DNA of 64,000 bases from Lacticaseibacillus saniviri JCM 17471 = DSM 24301. Its GTDB lineage: Bacteria > Bacillota > Bacilli > Lactobacillales > Lactobacillaceae. A program made the translations under genes and the position numbers. The notes under the pieces were generated by a model, which was given only the letters and a program-made list of their open reading frames with translations, ran no database searches and had not been told where the DNA came from. The stretch spans positions 1 through 64,000 of the forward strand of contig NZ_BBBX01000009.1 of NCBI RefSeq assembly GCF_001311785.1. Reading direction: 5' to 3'. Shown here piece after piece: positions 40,646 through 50,802 of the stretch. The first letter of the stretch is position 1; every line of letters begins with the position of its first letter.

Positions 40646-41548
40646 TTATCCCCGGCGTTGACGCGCATCGGCGGCCCGGCGCAGTGCCTGTCCGACAAAG
40701 TTAATCGACAACGAAAGGACTAACAGCACTAACGCAGCTGGCAGCCAGACCCAAGGCCGATTCGTAATGATTTCGGGATTGGTCGCGTAACCAATCAGCG
40801 TCCCTAAACTTGGCGTATTGGCAGGTAAGCCAAAGCCCAAGAAGGACAACCCGGTTTCGATCCCAATGGATGCCGCAATCGTAATGGTCAAATCGGTAAT
40901 GATGATGGAACTGATATTGGGCAAGACTTCCGCGAACATGATTTTGAAATTGGATGTCCCCGATGTCTTCGATGCCATGACGTATTCACGCTTGGCTTGC
41001 GACAACACCTGCGAGCGAACCAGCCGCACAGTTGTCATCCAACTGAACGCGGTCATGATTAGAATCAGGATCACTGGACTATAGGATGGCACGATGGTGA
41101 CCAGTACAATGATAATCAGAAATGATGGGAGTACCATCCAGAAATCGACAATACGCATGATGCTGCTGTCGACGCGGCCACCGTAGTAACCAGAGATGGT
41201 CCCGACAACAACACCGATGAATTCAACCAACAGCGCAACGGAAACACCGATGAACACTGAGTTCCGCGTTGCGAGAATCAGGTACTTGAATAGGTCACGG
41301 CCACCTTCATCCGTCCCTAAGATGAAACCATCTTGGCCCGGTGCCAGATAACGATTCAAAATATTAACGGATGTGACCTGATCAGCACTCACAAAGAATG
41401 AACCGATCAAGGCGCCTAAAATGATAATCAACGCAATTGCTAAGGAGACAATGGCCACTCGATCCTTCAGGAATTCGCGTAAGATCACACGAAACGCAGA
41501 GGGTGATGGCGTTGCTTCAATTTCTTCTTCAATGACTTTATTTTGCAT
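40646..41548 (-). CDS. oppC: Oligopeptide ABC transporter permease OppC
   Basis: This 300-residue inner-membrane permease has the short N-terminal cytoplasmic stretch then a TM (AIVSLAIALIIILGALIGSFF), the periplasmic loop with GTDEGGRDLF, and the EAA loop (VMASKTSGTSNFKIMFAEVLPN) that contacts the ATPases. It pairs with OppB. The frame is intact, and the order oppD-oppF-oppB-oppC-oppA is on one strand. Confidence 0.93.
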   Translation of the reverse strand: MQNKVIEEEIEATPSPSAFRVILREFLKDRVAIVSLAIALIIILGALIGSFFVSADQVTSVNILNRYLAPGQDGFILGTDEGGRDLFKYLILATRNSVFIGVSVALLVEFIGVVVGTISGYYGGRVDSSIMRIVDFWMVLPSFLIIIVLVTIVPSYSPVILILIMTAFSWMTTVRLVRSQVLSQAKREYVMASKTSGTSNFKIMFAEVLPNISSIIITDLTITIAASIGIETGLSFLGFGLPANTPSLGTLIGYATNPEIITNRPWVWLPAALVLLVLSLSINFVGQALRRAADARQRRG

Positions 41549-41566
41549 AATCTTTCACCACCTCCA

Positions 41567-42529
41567 CTAATCGATACGAATCCGGGGATCGACAATACTC
41601 ATGATGATGTCTGAGAGCAAGTTCCCAAGAAGCGTCAAGAAACCAAACAAGAGAATCAGTGCCGTAATCACGGAGTAGTCACGACTCTGAATCGATGAGA
41701 TAAACAGTTGCCCCATCCCGGGATAACCGAAGATCTGTTCAACAAAGACGGAACCACCGAGTAAGCCGGTGATTTGGTTACCCATGAACGCCGCGATTGG
41801 CAGTAATGAGTTCCGCAGAATGTGTTTGCTGAAGACCACGCGTTCCGGTACCCCTTTTGATCGGGCCGTCCGCACGAAATCTTCATTGGTATTATCAATC
41901 ACACCGGAACGCAAGTATTGAATGGTGCCGGCTGTGCTGAGTAAGCCAGCCAAGATAGCGGGCAGAATCATATGTTGTAATCGGCTCAACCAGTAGGCAA
42001 CGGTCCCCGGATTGACATCCAGTGAGACATAGCCCCCTGTTGGCAGCCACTGCAGGATATAACCGAAAACGGTCAATCCGAATAAGTAGAAGACAAAGCC
42101 AGGAATGGCTAAGGCGACGAAGGTCCAGAGCTGAATCGCCTTGTCCTTCCAAGTGTCTTGAAACCGCCCAGCAACCACGCCGAGTGGAATCGCGACTAAG
42201 TACATGATGATAATCGTTAATAATGAGAGCCAGAAAGTGTTGACCGCACGTTCCCCGATCAAACCGGCAACGGAACGCTTGAAACCATAACTTTGTCCCA
42301 AGTCACCATGGAACATATTGACAATCCAGTGCCAGTACTGCGTCCACCATGGGTCATTCAAGCCATATTCTTGCCGCAACTTGGCTAATTGTGCCGCCGA
42401 AGTCTGTGGTGTGATGGCCCCCGTCAATGGATCCCCCGGCATCAGCTTCGCTAAGACGAAGACCAGAATACTCAACAGAATCAGTTGGGGAATCATCAAC
42501 AGGAATCGTTTAAGAATTGTTTTCCACAT
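41567..42529 (-). CDS. oppB: Oligopeptide ABC transporter permease OppB
   Basis: The 320-residue permease starts MWKTILKRFLLMIPQLILLS, the typical OppB/DppB first helix, with the loop YGLNDPWWTQYWHW and the EAA motif FVRTARSKGVPERVVFSKHILRN. It heterodimerises with OppC. The frame is intact. Its ATG overlaps the end of oppF (both at 42529), so the two are coupled. Confidence 0.93.
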   Translation of the reverse strand: MWKTILKRFLLMIPQLILLSILVFVLAKLMPGDPLTGAITPQTSAAQLAKLRQEYGLNDPWWTQYWHWIVNMFHGDLGQSYGFKRSVAGLIGERAVNTFWLSLLTIIIMYLVAIPLGVVAGRFQDTWKDKAIQLWTFVALAIPGFVFYLFGLTVFGYILQWLPTGGYVSLDVNPGTVAYWLSRLQHMILPAILAGLLSTAGTIQYLRSGVIDNTNEDFVRTARSKGVPERVVFSKHILRNSLLPIAAFMGNQITGLLGGSVFVEQIFGYPGMGQLFISSIQSRDYSVITALILLFGFLTLLGNLLSDIIMSIVDPRIRID

Positions 42530-43479
42530 TAGTTGCTCCCCTCCTTACTGACTTCTTCCAAGGCAACATAGTGTGTAGGGCTGAGCTGCTTCAAATCGAG
42601 CACGCGCCCGTTAGCGCCATAGTACTTTGATTCTTCTTCAGTGAATTCCCGCTCGACTTCTTGACGATTCTTCTTATCAATTTCGCGCCGAGATGGATTC
42701 ACATCAGGAATTGCTGATAAGAGACGCTTAGTGTAGATGTGTTGTGGATGTTGATAGATATCTTCACGGGTTCCAATTTCAACAAATCGGCCCCGATGCA
42801 TAATCGCCATGTTCTTACACATGTGCTTCACAACACCCAAGTCATGTGAAATGAACAGATAGGAAATGCCATATTCTTCTTGAATCCGTTTCATGAAATT
42901 CAAGACCTGTGCCTGAACGGAAAGATCCAGCGCTGACACTGGTTCGTCCGCAATCACTAACTTGGGGTTAGTGGCCACAGCACGGGCGACCCCGATTCGC
43001 TGACGTTGCCCACCAGAGAATTCGTGTGGATACTTGTTCATGGCACCGGCTGGCATGCCGACAATGTCGAGCAATTCTTGGACACGGTGTTTCTCTTCAT
43101 CCGTCGTGAGATTCTGGAAGTTACGAATCGGCTCCGCGATGATGTCACCGATGCGCTTGCGTGGATTCAAACTGGATAAGGAATCCTGGAAAATCATCTG
43201 CACATCTTTGTTGTAATGAATTTGCTTTCGCGTCCGCGCGTTAGTGATATCCTGCCCGTTGTACAGAATTTGGCCACTCGTGACCTTTTCCAGACCAACA
43301 ATTGCCTTACCGGTGGTCGACTTCCCGGAACCTGATTCACCGATCAACCCATATGTTTCGCCGGCCTCGATATTAAAATTAATCCCATCGACAGCCAAAA
43401 CCTGATCGGTGACACGGTTGAAGAAGCCGGAACGAATTGGATAATGAATTTTGAGATTCTTGATTTCAATTAAAGCCAT
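42529..43479 (-). CDS. oppF: Oligopeptide ABC transporter ATPase OppF
   Basis: OppF is one of two cytoplasmic ATPases. Walker A GESGSGKSTT, signature FSGGQRQRIGVA and Walker B LVIADEPVSALD are canonical, and the C-terminal extension PQHIYTKRLLSAIPDVNPS is characteristic of the OppD/OppF group. The tail ends SPTHYVALEEVSKEGSN. The frame is intact and lies 20 bp after oppD. Confidence 0.93.
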   Translation of the reverse strand: MALIEIKNLKIHYPIRSGFFNRVTDQVLAVDGINFNIEAGETYGLIGESGSGKSTTGKAIVGLEKVTSGQILYNGQDITNARTRKQIHYNKDVQMIFQDSLSSLNPRKRIGDIIAEPIRNFQNLTTDEEKHRVQELLDIVGMPAGAMNKYPHEFSGGQRQRIGVARAVATNPKLVIADEPVSALDLSVQAQVLNFMKRIQEEYGISYLFISHDLGVVKHMCKNMAIMHRGRFVEIGTREDIYQHPQHIYTKRLLSAIPDVNPSRREIDKKNRQEVEREFTEEESKYYGANGRVLDLKQLSPTHYVALEEVSKEGSN

Positions 43480-43499
43480 ATGTCTGCCTCCACAACTCG

Positions 43500-44501
43500 T
43501 TATTTCTCATCTTCAAAGTAGAAATGCTTATAACATGTGCACTGTACCAAATGCCCCGGTTCAACCTCATGCATGGTCGGTTCCGCTTCATGTTCGGAAG
43601 CGTCGATCCATGGAATTCGGGGTGCGAATCGGCAACTCTTGACCTGCATGTGCTTCAAATCTGGCACCGTGCCCTGAATCACATGCAATTCGTCATCGTC
43701 GGTGTCGGCTTGTGGCATGGAGCGCAAAAGGCTCCGCGTATAAGGATGAAGTGGATGTTCAAACACGGCCTGAACGGTCCCTTGTTCCACAATTTGACCC
43801 GCATACATCACAGCAACCCGGTCAGCGGTCTCTGCCACAACCCCGAGGTCATGGGTAATCAAAATAATGCCGGATTCAGTTTCACGTTGGATGTCTTCAA
43901 GCAGATCCAGGATTTGTGCCTGAATCGTCACATCGAGCGCGGTTGTGGGTTCATCAGCGATGATGATTGGTGGCTTACATGCGATGGCCACGGCAATCAC
44001 AATCCGCTGCCGCATCCCACCAGATAATTCGTGCGGATACTGCCGTGCCACCCGCTTAGGATTTGGAATGCCCACTTGTCCTAATAACTCGAGCACGCGT
44101 TCCTCACGCTGGGAAGCCGTCATTTTGGTGTGATAGAGCAATGTTTCTTCAATCTGTTCACCAATGCGCATCAGTGGATTCAATGCGGCCAAAGGATCTT
44201 GGAAAATCATCCCAATATCATTCCCGCGGATACGGTTGTACAGCGTCTCATTTAACCCGACCAAATCGAGATCGTTATACAGAATATTACCAGTCGTGCG
44301 GGTATTCTTAGGGTTATGGAGGCCAATCACACTGGTGGCAAGCGTACTTTTACCGGAACCTGATTCACCGACAATCGCCAAGATTTCATTTTTGTTTAAT
44401 GTCAAATTGATGTCGTCGAGTGCATCGTAGTAATCATCGCCCAGTCGAAAGGCTGTATGTACATGTTGAATATCGAGTAATAAGTCCTCAGCTTGTTCCA
44501 A
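43500..44501 (-). CDS. oppD: Oligopeptide ABC transporter ATPase OppD
   Basis: OppD is the partner ATPase, with Walker A GESGSGKSTLA, signature LSGGMRQRIVIA and Walker B IIIADEPTTALD. The C-terminal part has the Cys cluster SCRFAPRIPW...CTCYKHFYF, similar to the iron-sulphur-like Cys motif of the family. It starts at a TTG (44501) with AAGGAGG 7 bases upstream. First gene of the operon, intact. Confidence 0.93.
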   Translation of the reverse strand: MEQAEDLLLDIQHVHTAFRLGDDYYDALDDINLTLNKNEILAIVGESGSGKSTLATSVIGLHNPKNTRTTGNILYNDLDLVGLNETLYNRIRGNDIGMIFQDPLAALNPLMRIGEQIEETLLYHTKMTASQREERVLELLGQVGIPNPKRVARQYPHELSGGMRQRIVIAVAIACKPPIIIADEPTTALDVTIQAQILDLLEDIQRETESGIILITHDLGVVAETADRVAVMYAGQIVEQGTVQAVFEHPLHPYTRSLLRSMPQADTDDDELHVIQGTVPDLKHMQVKSCRFAPRIPWIDASEHEAEPTMHEVEPGHLVQCTCYKHFYFEDEK

Positions 44502-44560
44502 CCTAATTCCTCCTTATTGATCCGAAAATGAAAAGCGAATGAGACCAATTGTTTTTTCTA

Positions 44561-44589
44561 ATTATATGAGTCGAAATCACATTTTGCAA
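44561..44589 (-). promoter_or_regulatory. Promoter of the opp operon
   Basis: Minus-strand TTGCAA (44589-44584), a 17-bp spacer, TATAAT (44566-44561), about 60 bases before oppD. No obvious CodY box (AATTTTCWGAAAATT) is seen, although the leader contains an imperfect AATTG-rich stretch. The remaining part of the gap between opp and acpP (44590-44664) holds nothing I recognise. Confidence 0.78.
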
Positions 44590-44664
44590 GCTTTTACCAT
44601 GATTCCATCACAGTATCGACAAATTTGCCTCCTCATAATGTAATCGGTTACACGATTTTGAAGA

Positions 44665-44698
44665 CAAAATAGCGAAGACGCACGCTTGTCGTCTTCGC
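44665..44698 (-). terminator. Terminator after acpP
   Basis: GCGAAGACG / CGTCTTCGC pair around an ACAAGCGTG-type loop, followed by TATTTTG on the minus strand. It ends the plsX-acpP unit upstream of the opp promoter. Confidence 0.8.
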
Positions 44699-44734
44699 TT
44701 ATGTAAGCCCGCAACTTGATGTAGGCCTCGATCA

Positions 44735-44977
44735 TTAGGCGGTGTGTTCTTGAATGTAGTTCACTGCATCGCCAACAGTTAAAATGTTTTCGGCGTCTTC
44801 ATCAGGAATTTCAGCGCCAAATGTGTCTTCAAGTTCAAGTACGAATTCAACAATATCAATTGAGTCCGCATCTAAGTCTGTTTTGAAATTCAAATCAGGC
44901 GTGATCTTGTCGGCACTGATCTGAAAATGATCCTGAATCAACGCTGAGATTTTATCAAAAATTTCTTGATTGCTCAT
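44735..44977 (-). CDS. acpP: Acyl carrier protein
   Basis: The 80-residue acidic protein carries the phosphopantetheine site in [18 protein letters not shown], where the DS(I/L) serine is at about residue 36. It shuttles acyl chains for fatty-acid and phospholipid synthesis. plsX is immediately upstream, as in most Firmicutes. GGAGG precedes the ATG. The frame is intact. Confidence 0.95.
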   Translation of the reverse strand: MSNQEIFDKISALIQDHFQISADKITPDLNFKTDLDADSIDIVEFVLELEDTFGAEIPDEDAENILTVGDAVNYIQEHTA

Positions 44978-45033
44978 GCTAATCCTCCTTGTTTAATCAC
45001 GCCTTATAGCATACCGGTTTACACCCGAATTGT

Positions 45034-46055
45034 CTATGCTTCTTTGGTCGTTTTGGTCACCATTTCTGGATGCGCTTCAAAGTAGTCAACACCTTTTGAA
45101 TGGTTTGATTGGTGACCATGTCGCGAATCTGATTAATGGCGTAATACACTGCCTTGGCATCCGCTGCACCATGTGCTTTGACAACAGGTGCCTTCAATCC
45201 GATCAATGCCGCACCACCATAGCGACTGACATCGAACTTGGTGGCTAAGCCCTTCAGATCACTCTTCAGCAGTGCCCCACCGAGTTTGGCTTTAACACCA
45301 TTATCCATGATGGTGTGCTTGAGGAGGCTCAAGATGGTTCTGGCAGCCCCTTCAGTCGCCTTCAGTGTCGCATTCCCGGTAAAGCCATCCGTCACCACCA
45401 CGTCGGCCACACCACTCAGTAAACTGCTTGCTTCCACGTTTCCAACGAAATTCAGATCCTTGTCGGCATCGAGTAAAGCAAATGTCTCCTGATGCAGTTT
45501 GTCACCCTTGTTGGGTTCGGTACCGTTATTCAGTAACCCGATCCGTGGTTGCTTGATATCGCGCAAATCCTGCGCGTAGAAGTTACCCATAATCGCGTAC
45601 TGGAGCAATTGTTGCGCCCGATTCTCGGCATTAGCACCCACATCGAGCATCAAAAAGCCCTTATCATCAGTTGTTGGCAGTGTTGGCATCAGGCCAGGCC
45701 GATCGATCCCACGAATCCGACCGACAATGAAGAGGCCAGCGGCGAGCAAGGCACCGGTTGACCCCAGTGACAGGACGGCATCCGCTTCCTTGTTCTTGAC
45801 CGCTTGCGCAGCCAGGACCATTGAGGCTTGCTTCTTGCCACGGATCGCCTTAACCGGTTCATCCGTGCTCTCCACTTTTTCTGTCGTGTGAATCAACGTC
45901 AAACGCGTGTCATCCTTGATCAATGGTTTGATTTTGTTTTCATCACCATACAAAAGAAATTCAACATCATTAAACGCATCGCGTGCTTGTTCCACACCAG
46001 CAATCACAACTTCTGGGGCGTTGTCGCCGCCCATCGCATCTACAGCAATCTTCAC
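45034..46055 (-). CDS. plsX: Phosphate acyltransferase PlsX (one frame break at C terminus)
   Basis: PlsX turns acyl-ACP into acyl phosphate, the acyl donor for PlsY; PlsC (above) then completes phosphatidic acid. The start [20 protein letters not shown] is diagnostic. As given, the frame ends early at 45057 ([12 protein letters not shown]); adding one A in the AAAA run near 45094 restores the usual tail [17 protein letters not shown] and a stop at 45034. This is a likely sequencing error. Confidence 0.93.
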
Positions 46056-46113
46056 TTGGCGTTTCCTCCATCATCTTATTCAAGTTATCTCAGTCTATCT
46101 TTGGCACGAACCA

Positions 46114-48146
46114 CTAGTCGAGACTACCTTGGCGTTCCCGATTCTGACTCAGGTAGTGCGCCAATCCAGCATGTTCCGGTGCACTCAAATCGGCATCCGT
46201 GGTAAAAATCTGCTTAGCTTCCTGTTGCGCAACCTCAAGAATCGTGAAATCACCCACCGGGTCACCGATTTTGAAATTCGGCATGCCGGATTGGCGATCA
46301 CCGAAAATCTCACCAGAACCGCGCAACTCCAGATCTTTTTGTGCCAGCACGAAGCCATCATTGGTTTCAGTCATAATCTGCATGCGCTCGATACCGGTGT
46401 CGTTCTTAGGATTGGCCACCAGAATACAATACGCGGCCTTCTTGCCCCGACCGACACGGCCACGCAGCTGATGCAGTTGCGATAGCCCGAATCGATCGGC
46501 ATCCATAATGAGCATCACCGTCGCATTCGGCACATCGACCCCGACTTCAACCACGGTGGTCGAGACCAATACTTGATAGATATTATCACTAAATGCCCGC
46601 ATAATGGTATCTTTTTCGTCCGGTTTCATTTGGCCGTGCAATAAAGCGACGTTGGCTTTATCACCCAATGCCTGCTGCAGGTCCTGATAGAGCTGTTCTG
46701 CGTTTTGCAAATCAATTTTCTCTGATTCGGCAATCAATGGTGTAATCGCAAAAACCTGACTCCCCTGAGCGAGTTGTTCATTGATGCGTTGCAGCGCCAA
46801 ATCCATCTGGTTCTTGCGAATCCAGGTCGTCGTGATCGGTTGCCGGCCAGCGGGTAATTCGTCGATGGTTGAAACATCCATCTCGCCATACGTGGTAATC
46901 GCAAGCGTTCGGGGAATCGGTGTTGCCGTCATCGACAAGAGATCGGGCTTTAACCCTTTCTCCTGCAGAATCCGCCGCTGATTGACCCCAAACCGGTGCT
47001 GCTCATCGATAATGACTAAGCCTAAGCTGTTGTAATTAACCGCGTCTTGAATCAGCGCGTGCGTCCCGATAATCAGGTCAATTTCACCACTAGCCAAATC
47101 TGCCAAGATATCCCGCCGCTTTTTGCCGGTGGTGGAACCCGTCAGTAACGCGACTCTGACTGGGAAATCGGCGAAGAGCTGACTGAGTTTGGCAAAATGC
47201 TGCTCGGCTAAGACTTCGGTGGGCACCATGAGGGCGGCCTGATACCGCGCCGTAATCGCCGCATACATCACAATCGCCGCCACAATGGTCTTCCCACTAC
47301 CAACATCCCCTTGCAGCAACCGGTTCATGTGTTCGGGACTGCGCATATCCGCACAATTTCGTTGACGACGCGCTTTTGAGCATTCGTCAGATCAAAGGGG
47401 AGCGTCGCAATCAGTTGTCTCAGTGCTTGATTGTCATAAGGAATCATCAGCCATTCTGCGGCGCATCGGTCTGTGTCTTCAATGACTGCAGCTGCACCTG
47501 AAACAAGAAGAACTCACGAAAAATCGCCGTGCGCCGAGCCGCCTTGGCCTGCGCATCCGTCTCCGGAAAATGCATCCAGGCGACCAGCTGCTGGTCACTC
47601 AACAAGCGATAATGCGTTCGGATTGCTTCTGGAATCACATCCACAATCTGGTCACCATCAGCTTCATACGCCTGCTTGATGAGCGCAATCAGCGTCTGCT
47701 GGCGAATCGACTTGTTGACCGGATACACAGCAGCTAGGCCGGGCTCCTCTTGATTCTGTGTTGCCAGTAACTTCATCCCGGTCAGGCTGTGGCGCATGCC
47801 GTCCCATTTGCCAAAATCGCAGCCTCAACGCCCATCTCGAATTTCTCTTTGAGCCAAGGTTGGTTAAAGAAGGTCACGGCCACCACCGCGTGTTCAACTT
47901 GCAACTTGAAATTCAGGCGACTCTTGTGTGGCCCAAAACGCGTCAGTACAGCCGGCGTCACCACGGTTCCTTTCAGCGTCACCTGCTCTTGATCAGCCAC
48001 TTCTTCTAGTGGCTTCACCTTGAGATCCGTGTAGCGAAAAGGAAAATAAAATAAGAGATCATTAATCGTGGCAATGCCCAAGCTATTGAGCGCCAATGCT
48101 CGTTTTCGCCAACGCCGGCTAAGGTGGCAATCGAATCCGTTAACAT
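46114..48146 (-). CDS. recG: ATP-dependent DNA helicase RecG (at least four frame breaks)
   Basis: RecG reverses stalled replication forks and processes Holliday junctions. The wedge (OB-fold) domain is in the N-terminal half (FRYTDLKVKPLEEVADQEQ). Helicase motifs are QGDVGSGKTIVA (I), IIDEQHRFG (DExH), TATPIPRT, and QLRGRVGRGKKAAYC. Frame breaks: near 48107 (A-run; restored VGEKRALALNSLG), near 47810, between about 47450 and 47350 (restored NEIVRDMRSPEHM) and probably once more before it. Start ATG at 48146 has GAGGGT upstream. All other blocks match RecG, so I do not call it a pseudogene. Confidence 0.92.
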
Positions 48147-48181
48147 GGTACCCTCCTTTTGGTCATCAACACGTGACGAAA

Positions 48182-48227
48182 CAAAATCCCCTGCCTCGAA
48201 CGCTTTGCGCTTGATTGGGGGATTTTG
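48182..48227 (-). terminator. Terminator after fakA
   Basis: AAAATCCCC...GGGGATTTT stem with T-runs on the minus strand (GGGGATTTTGTTT). It separates fakA from recG, so recG likely has its own promoter or is read through. Confidence 0.7.
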
Positions 48228-48245
48228 ATGACATTCACTTAATCA

Positions 48246-49911
48246 TTATTCAACAGATACCAGATAAGGGTACACAGGTTGGTCCCCTTCATGAATTTCA
48301 ACTTCTAATTCATCGTCGAGCGCTTCAACCGCTTCAGCAATGGCTTCCGCTTCAGCGTGTGTCCCATCTTCACCGACAATTAATGTGATGATTTCACTGT
48401 CATCAGTGAGCATGGCTTGAATCATATCGATGGTGGCTTGTTGACGATCGGTTTCACTGATCTTAATCTTGCCGTCGATAATCCCCATCCAGTCATCGGT
48501 GTGGATGTCCAAACCATCAATTGTGGTATCACGAATGGCTTGTGTGACAGACCCACTGACAACGTTGGTCATCGCTTCAGACATCTCAGCGACATTTTCA
48601 TCCAAATCACCATCTGGGTTGTAGGATAACAGCGCGGTTAACCCTTGAGAAATTGTCTTTGTTTGACGATGCCGACTTCAACATCGGCTGCCTTAGCCGC
48701 TGCTTCAGCCGCCATCAAGATGTTACCGTTGTTAGGCAACACCACAACATTTTGGCATGGGCTTGGTTGATGGCTTCCAGAATATCATTGGTACTTGGAT
48801 TCATGGTTTGGCCACCGTTTAAGACAACGGTAACGCCTAAGCTCTTGAACAAGTCACCTAAGCCTTCACCAGCCGCGATTGTGACCACACCCAGTTCAGC
48901 GAGTGGTTGATCAGCAGCAGGTTGGGCTTCTTCGCGTTCGATAATGCTCTCGTGTTGCAAGCGCATGTTATCGACCTTGATCTTCATCAATTCACCAAAC
49001 TGGCTCCCATAACGGAAAACAGTTCCTGGGTGTTCTGTGTGCACATGCACCTTGACCACTTCGTCATCCGCAACAACCAGTGTGGAATCACCCAAGTCGT
49101 CCAGATAGTGACGGAATGTTTCATAGTCAAAAGGCTTGGTATTATCGCCCTTGCCCAATTCGACCATCATTTCGGTACAGTATCCATACACGATATCATC
49201 AGGATTGAGTTGTGTCTGTGCCCCTTGATGATGGACCGCATTGACCATTTCGTTCATTGCGGCTTCATCTGGTACATAAACTTCATCATCGATTTCACCG
49301 GCCAGGCCTTCACGGAAGCCTTCATAGATGAAGACTAACCCTTGGCCACCGGAATCCACAACGCCAACTTCTTTCAACACAGGCAAGAGGTCAGGTGTCT
49401 TCGCCAATGCACGGCGGGCACCCTTAACCACTGCGTTCATCACTTCAACTGCGTCGTCAGAGCTCGTAGCAGCCTTTAAGCCGGCTTTTGCCCCTTCACG
49501 TGCCACAGTCAAGATTGTCCCTTCAACGGGCTTCATCACTGCCTTATAGGCCGTCTCGACCCCGCTAGCGAATGCATCTGCAAGATCTTGCGCGCTCAGC
49601 GTCTTTTTGGGTTCAACGGACTTCGCAAAGCCCCGGAACAGTTGTGAGCTGATCACCCCAGAGTTACCTCGGGCGCCCATCAGCAAGCCTTTGCCTAAGC
49701 CCTTAGCGAGTTCACCAATTGAATCAGAATCACTTTCAAGCACGGCCTTAGCACCGGATTGGAAGGTTAAATTCATATTGGTCCCAGTATCCCCATCAGG
49801 AACGGGAAACACGTTTAAAGAGTTGACAAATTCTGCATTTTTATTAATTCTGTGGGCAGCGACTCGCACCATGTCCTGGAACTTGGCAGCCGAAATTTCT
49901 GTTACTTCCAC
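48246..49911 (-). CDS. fakA: Fatty acid kinase subunit FakA, DAK/DhaL domain (YloV; frame broken)
   Basis: FakA (YloV) binds ATP and with a FakB protein phosphorylates exogenous fatty acids, feeding PlsX/PlsY chemistry. The N-terminal DhaL-like domain has NVFPVPDGDTGTNMNLT (the ATP-Mg DxDxD motif) and LLMGARGNSGVI; a middle EDD-like part and a C-terminal domain (GDLDENVAEM) follow. GTG at 49911 has AAGGAGG 7 bases upstream. The frame breaks near 48755 and 48655, where NVVVLPNNGNILMAAEAAA and VGIVKTKTISQGLTAL are recovered from other frames. Asp23 precedes it, as usual. Confidence 0.92.
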
Positions 49912-49953
49912 GAAAAATCCTCCTTGGTCACACCGCAAGCGGTGGTTACACAA

Positions 49954-50316
49954 TTAATCCCCTAAAACTTTAACGCCTTGCACGATCACTTTGACCGTGT
50001 TTGCCGTTACGCCGAGCATTGATTCTAAATTGTATTTCACCTTGTCTTGCACATTACGGCAGACTTCAGAAATCTTGGTGCCATAACCAACAACAATGTT
50101 GACCTCAATGGCGACACCGTTGTCTTCTTGACGCACCACAACGCCGCGAGCGTAGTTCTCGCGATTGAGAATATCATTTAAGTTATCACGAATTTGATTC
50201 TTGCTGGCCATACCAACAATGCCATAAATATCCGTTGCTGCACCACCTACTACTGTTGCAATCACACTGTTTGCAATATCGATGGTTCCGAGCTTGGTTT
50301 TAATCTTAACCGCCAT
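49954..50316 (-). CDS. Asp23/Gls24 family protein (YloU)
   Basis: The 120-residue protein has the Asp23 core (GVEIEVNIVVGYGTKISEVCRNVQ) and starts MAVKIKTKLGTIDIANSVIA. Family members associate with the envelope and alkaline-stress response; YloU is the copy encoded before fakA. The frame is intact, with GGAGG upstream and a promoter shared in the divergent gap with rpmB. Confidence 0.92.
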   Translation of the reverse strand: MAVKIKTKLGTIDIANSVIATVVGGAATDIYGIVGMASKNQIRDNLNDILNRENYARGVVVRQEDNGVAIEVNIVVGYGTKISEVCRNVQDKVKYNLESMLGVTANTVKVIVQGVKVLGD

Positions 50317-50352
50317 GAGTCAATCCTCCTCATTGAGATTAGCTTACAGGTT

Positions 50353-50381
50353 AGTTTAGCATAGGGTTCCCGCTTTTGAAA
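50353..50381 (-). promoter_or_regulatory. Promoter of asp23-fakA
   Basis: Minus-strand TTTCAA (50381-50376), a 17-bp spacer ending TATGC, TAAACT (50358-50353). The TATGCTAAACTAAC block is identical to that at rplS. Confidence 0.65.
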
Positions 50382-50435
50382 GCAGTCCAGACCAAAATTC
50401 GGACACTGTCAAGTAAAATTACTTTGCAAAAAATC

Positions 50436-50464
50436 TTGCATTCACCGCGGGTCTATGATAAGTT
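50436..50464 (+). promoter_or_regulatory. Promoter of rpmB
   Basis: TTGCAT (50436-50441), a 17-bp spacer, TAAGTT (50459-50464); TATGAT at 50454 is an alternative -10. It lies in the divergent region from asp23. Confidence 0.55.
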
Positions 50465-50516
50465 AGTTGAGTGAAAAAATTCGCGGGTAACTGCGAGTAA
50501 GCAGGGAGGTCATATT

Positions 50517-50702
50517 GTGGCAAAAGATGTTATTACTGGCCGTCACACGACATTTGGTAACAAGCGTTCACACGCTTTGAACTCCAGCCGTCGTTCATGG
50601 AAGCCAAATTTGCAAAAAGTTCGCATTTTAGTTGATGGTAAGCCAAAGCGCGTATGGGTTTCAGCTCGCGCACTTAAATCAGGTAAAGTGACCCGGGTCT
50701 AA
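50517..50702 (+). CDS. rpmB: 50S ribosomal protein L28
   Basis: The 61-residue basic protein [20 protein letters not shown] with the [13 protein letters not shown] segment is L28. It starts at GTG (50517), with GGGAGG 7 bases upstream. It lacks the Cys pairs of zinc-binding L28 paralogues. It is alone on the plus strand among minus-strand genes, which is its usual position opposite asp23 in Firmicutes. The frame is intact. Confidence 0.97.
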   Translation: MAKDVITGRHTTFGNKRSHALNSSRRSWKPNLQKVRILVDGKPKRVWVSARALKSGKVTRV

Positions 50703-50715
50703 CTCCGGTGAATCA

Positions 50716-50742
50716 GCGTCGCCCTCGGGTGGACGCTTTTTG
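50716..50742 (+). terminator. Terminator after rpmB
   Basis: GCGTC / GGACGC pair around GCCCTCGGGT, followed by TTTTT. A second, stronger terminator lies at 50756-50799. Confidence 0.7.
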
Positions 50743-50755
50743 TGCCTACATAAAA

Positions 50756-50799
50756 AAGGAATGCCGACAAAACCAAGGGTCTGTCGGCATTCCTTTTTT
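50756..50799. terminator. Bidirectional terminator between rpmB and thiN
   Basis: GGAATGCCGACA / TGTCGGCATTCC with TTTTTT on the plus strand and AAAAAA mirrored for the minus strand. It ends the long thiN operon coming from the right and insulates rpmB. Confidence 0.9.
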
Positions 50800-50802
50800 C
50801 AG

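Noticed and set aside
44502-44734. A regulatory site for CodY before the opp operon
   Set aside because: No stretch matches AATTTTCWGAAAATT well enough; only AT-rich sequence is seen.
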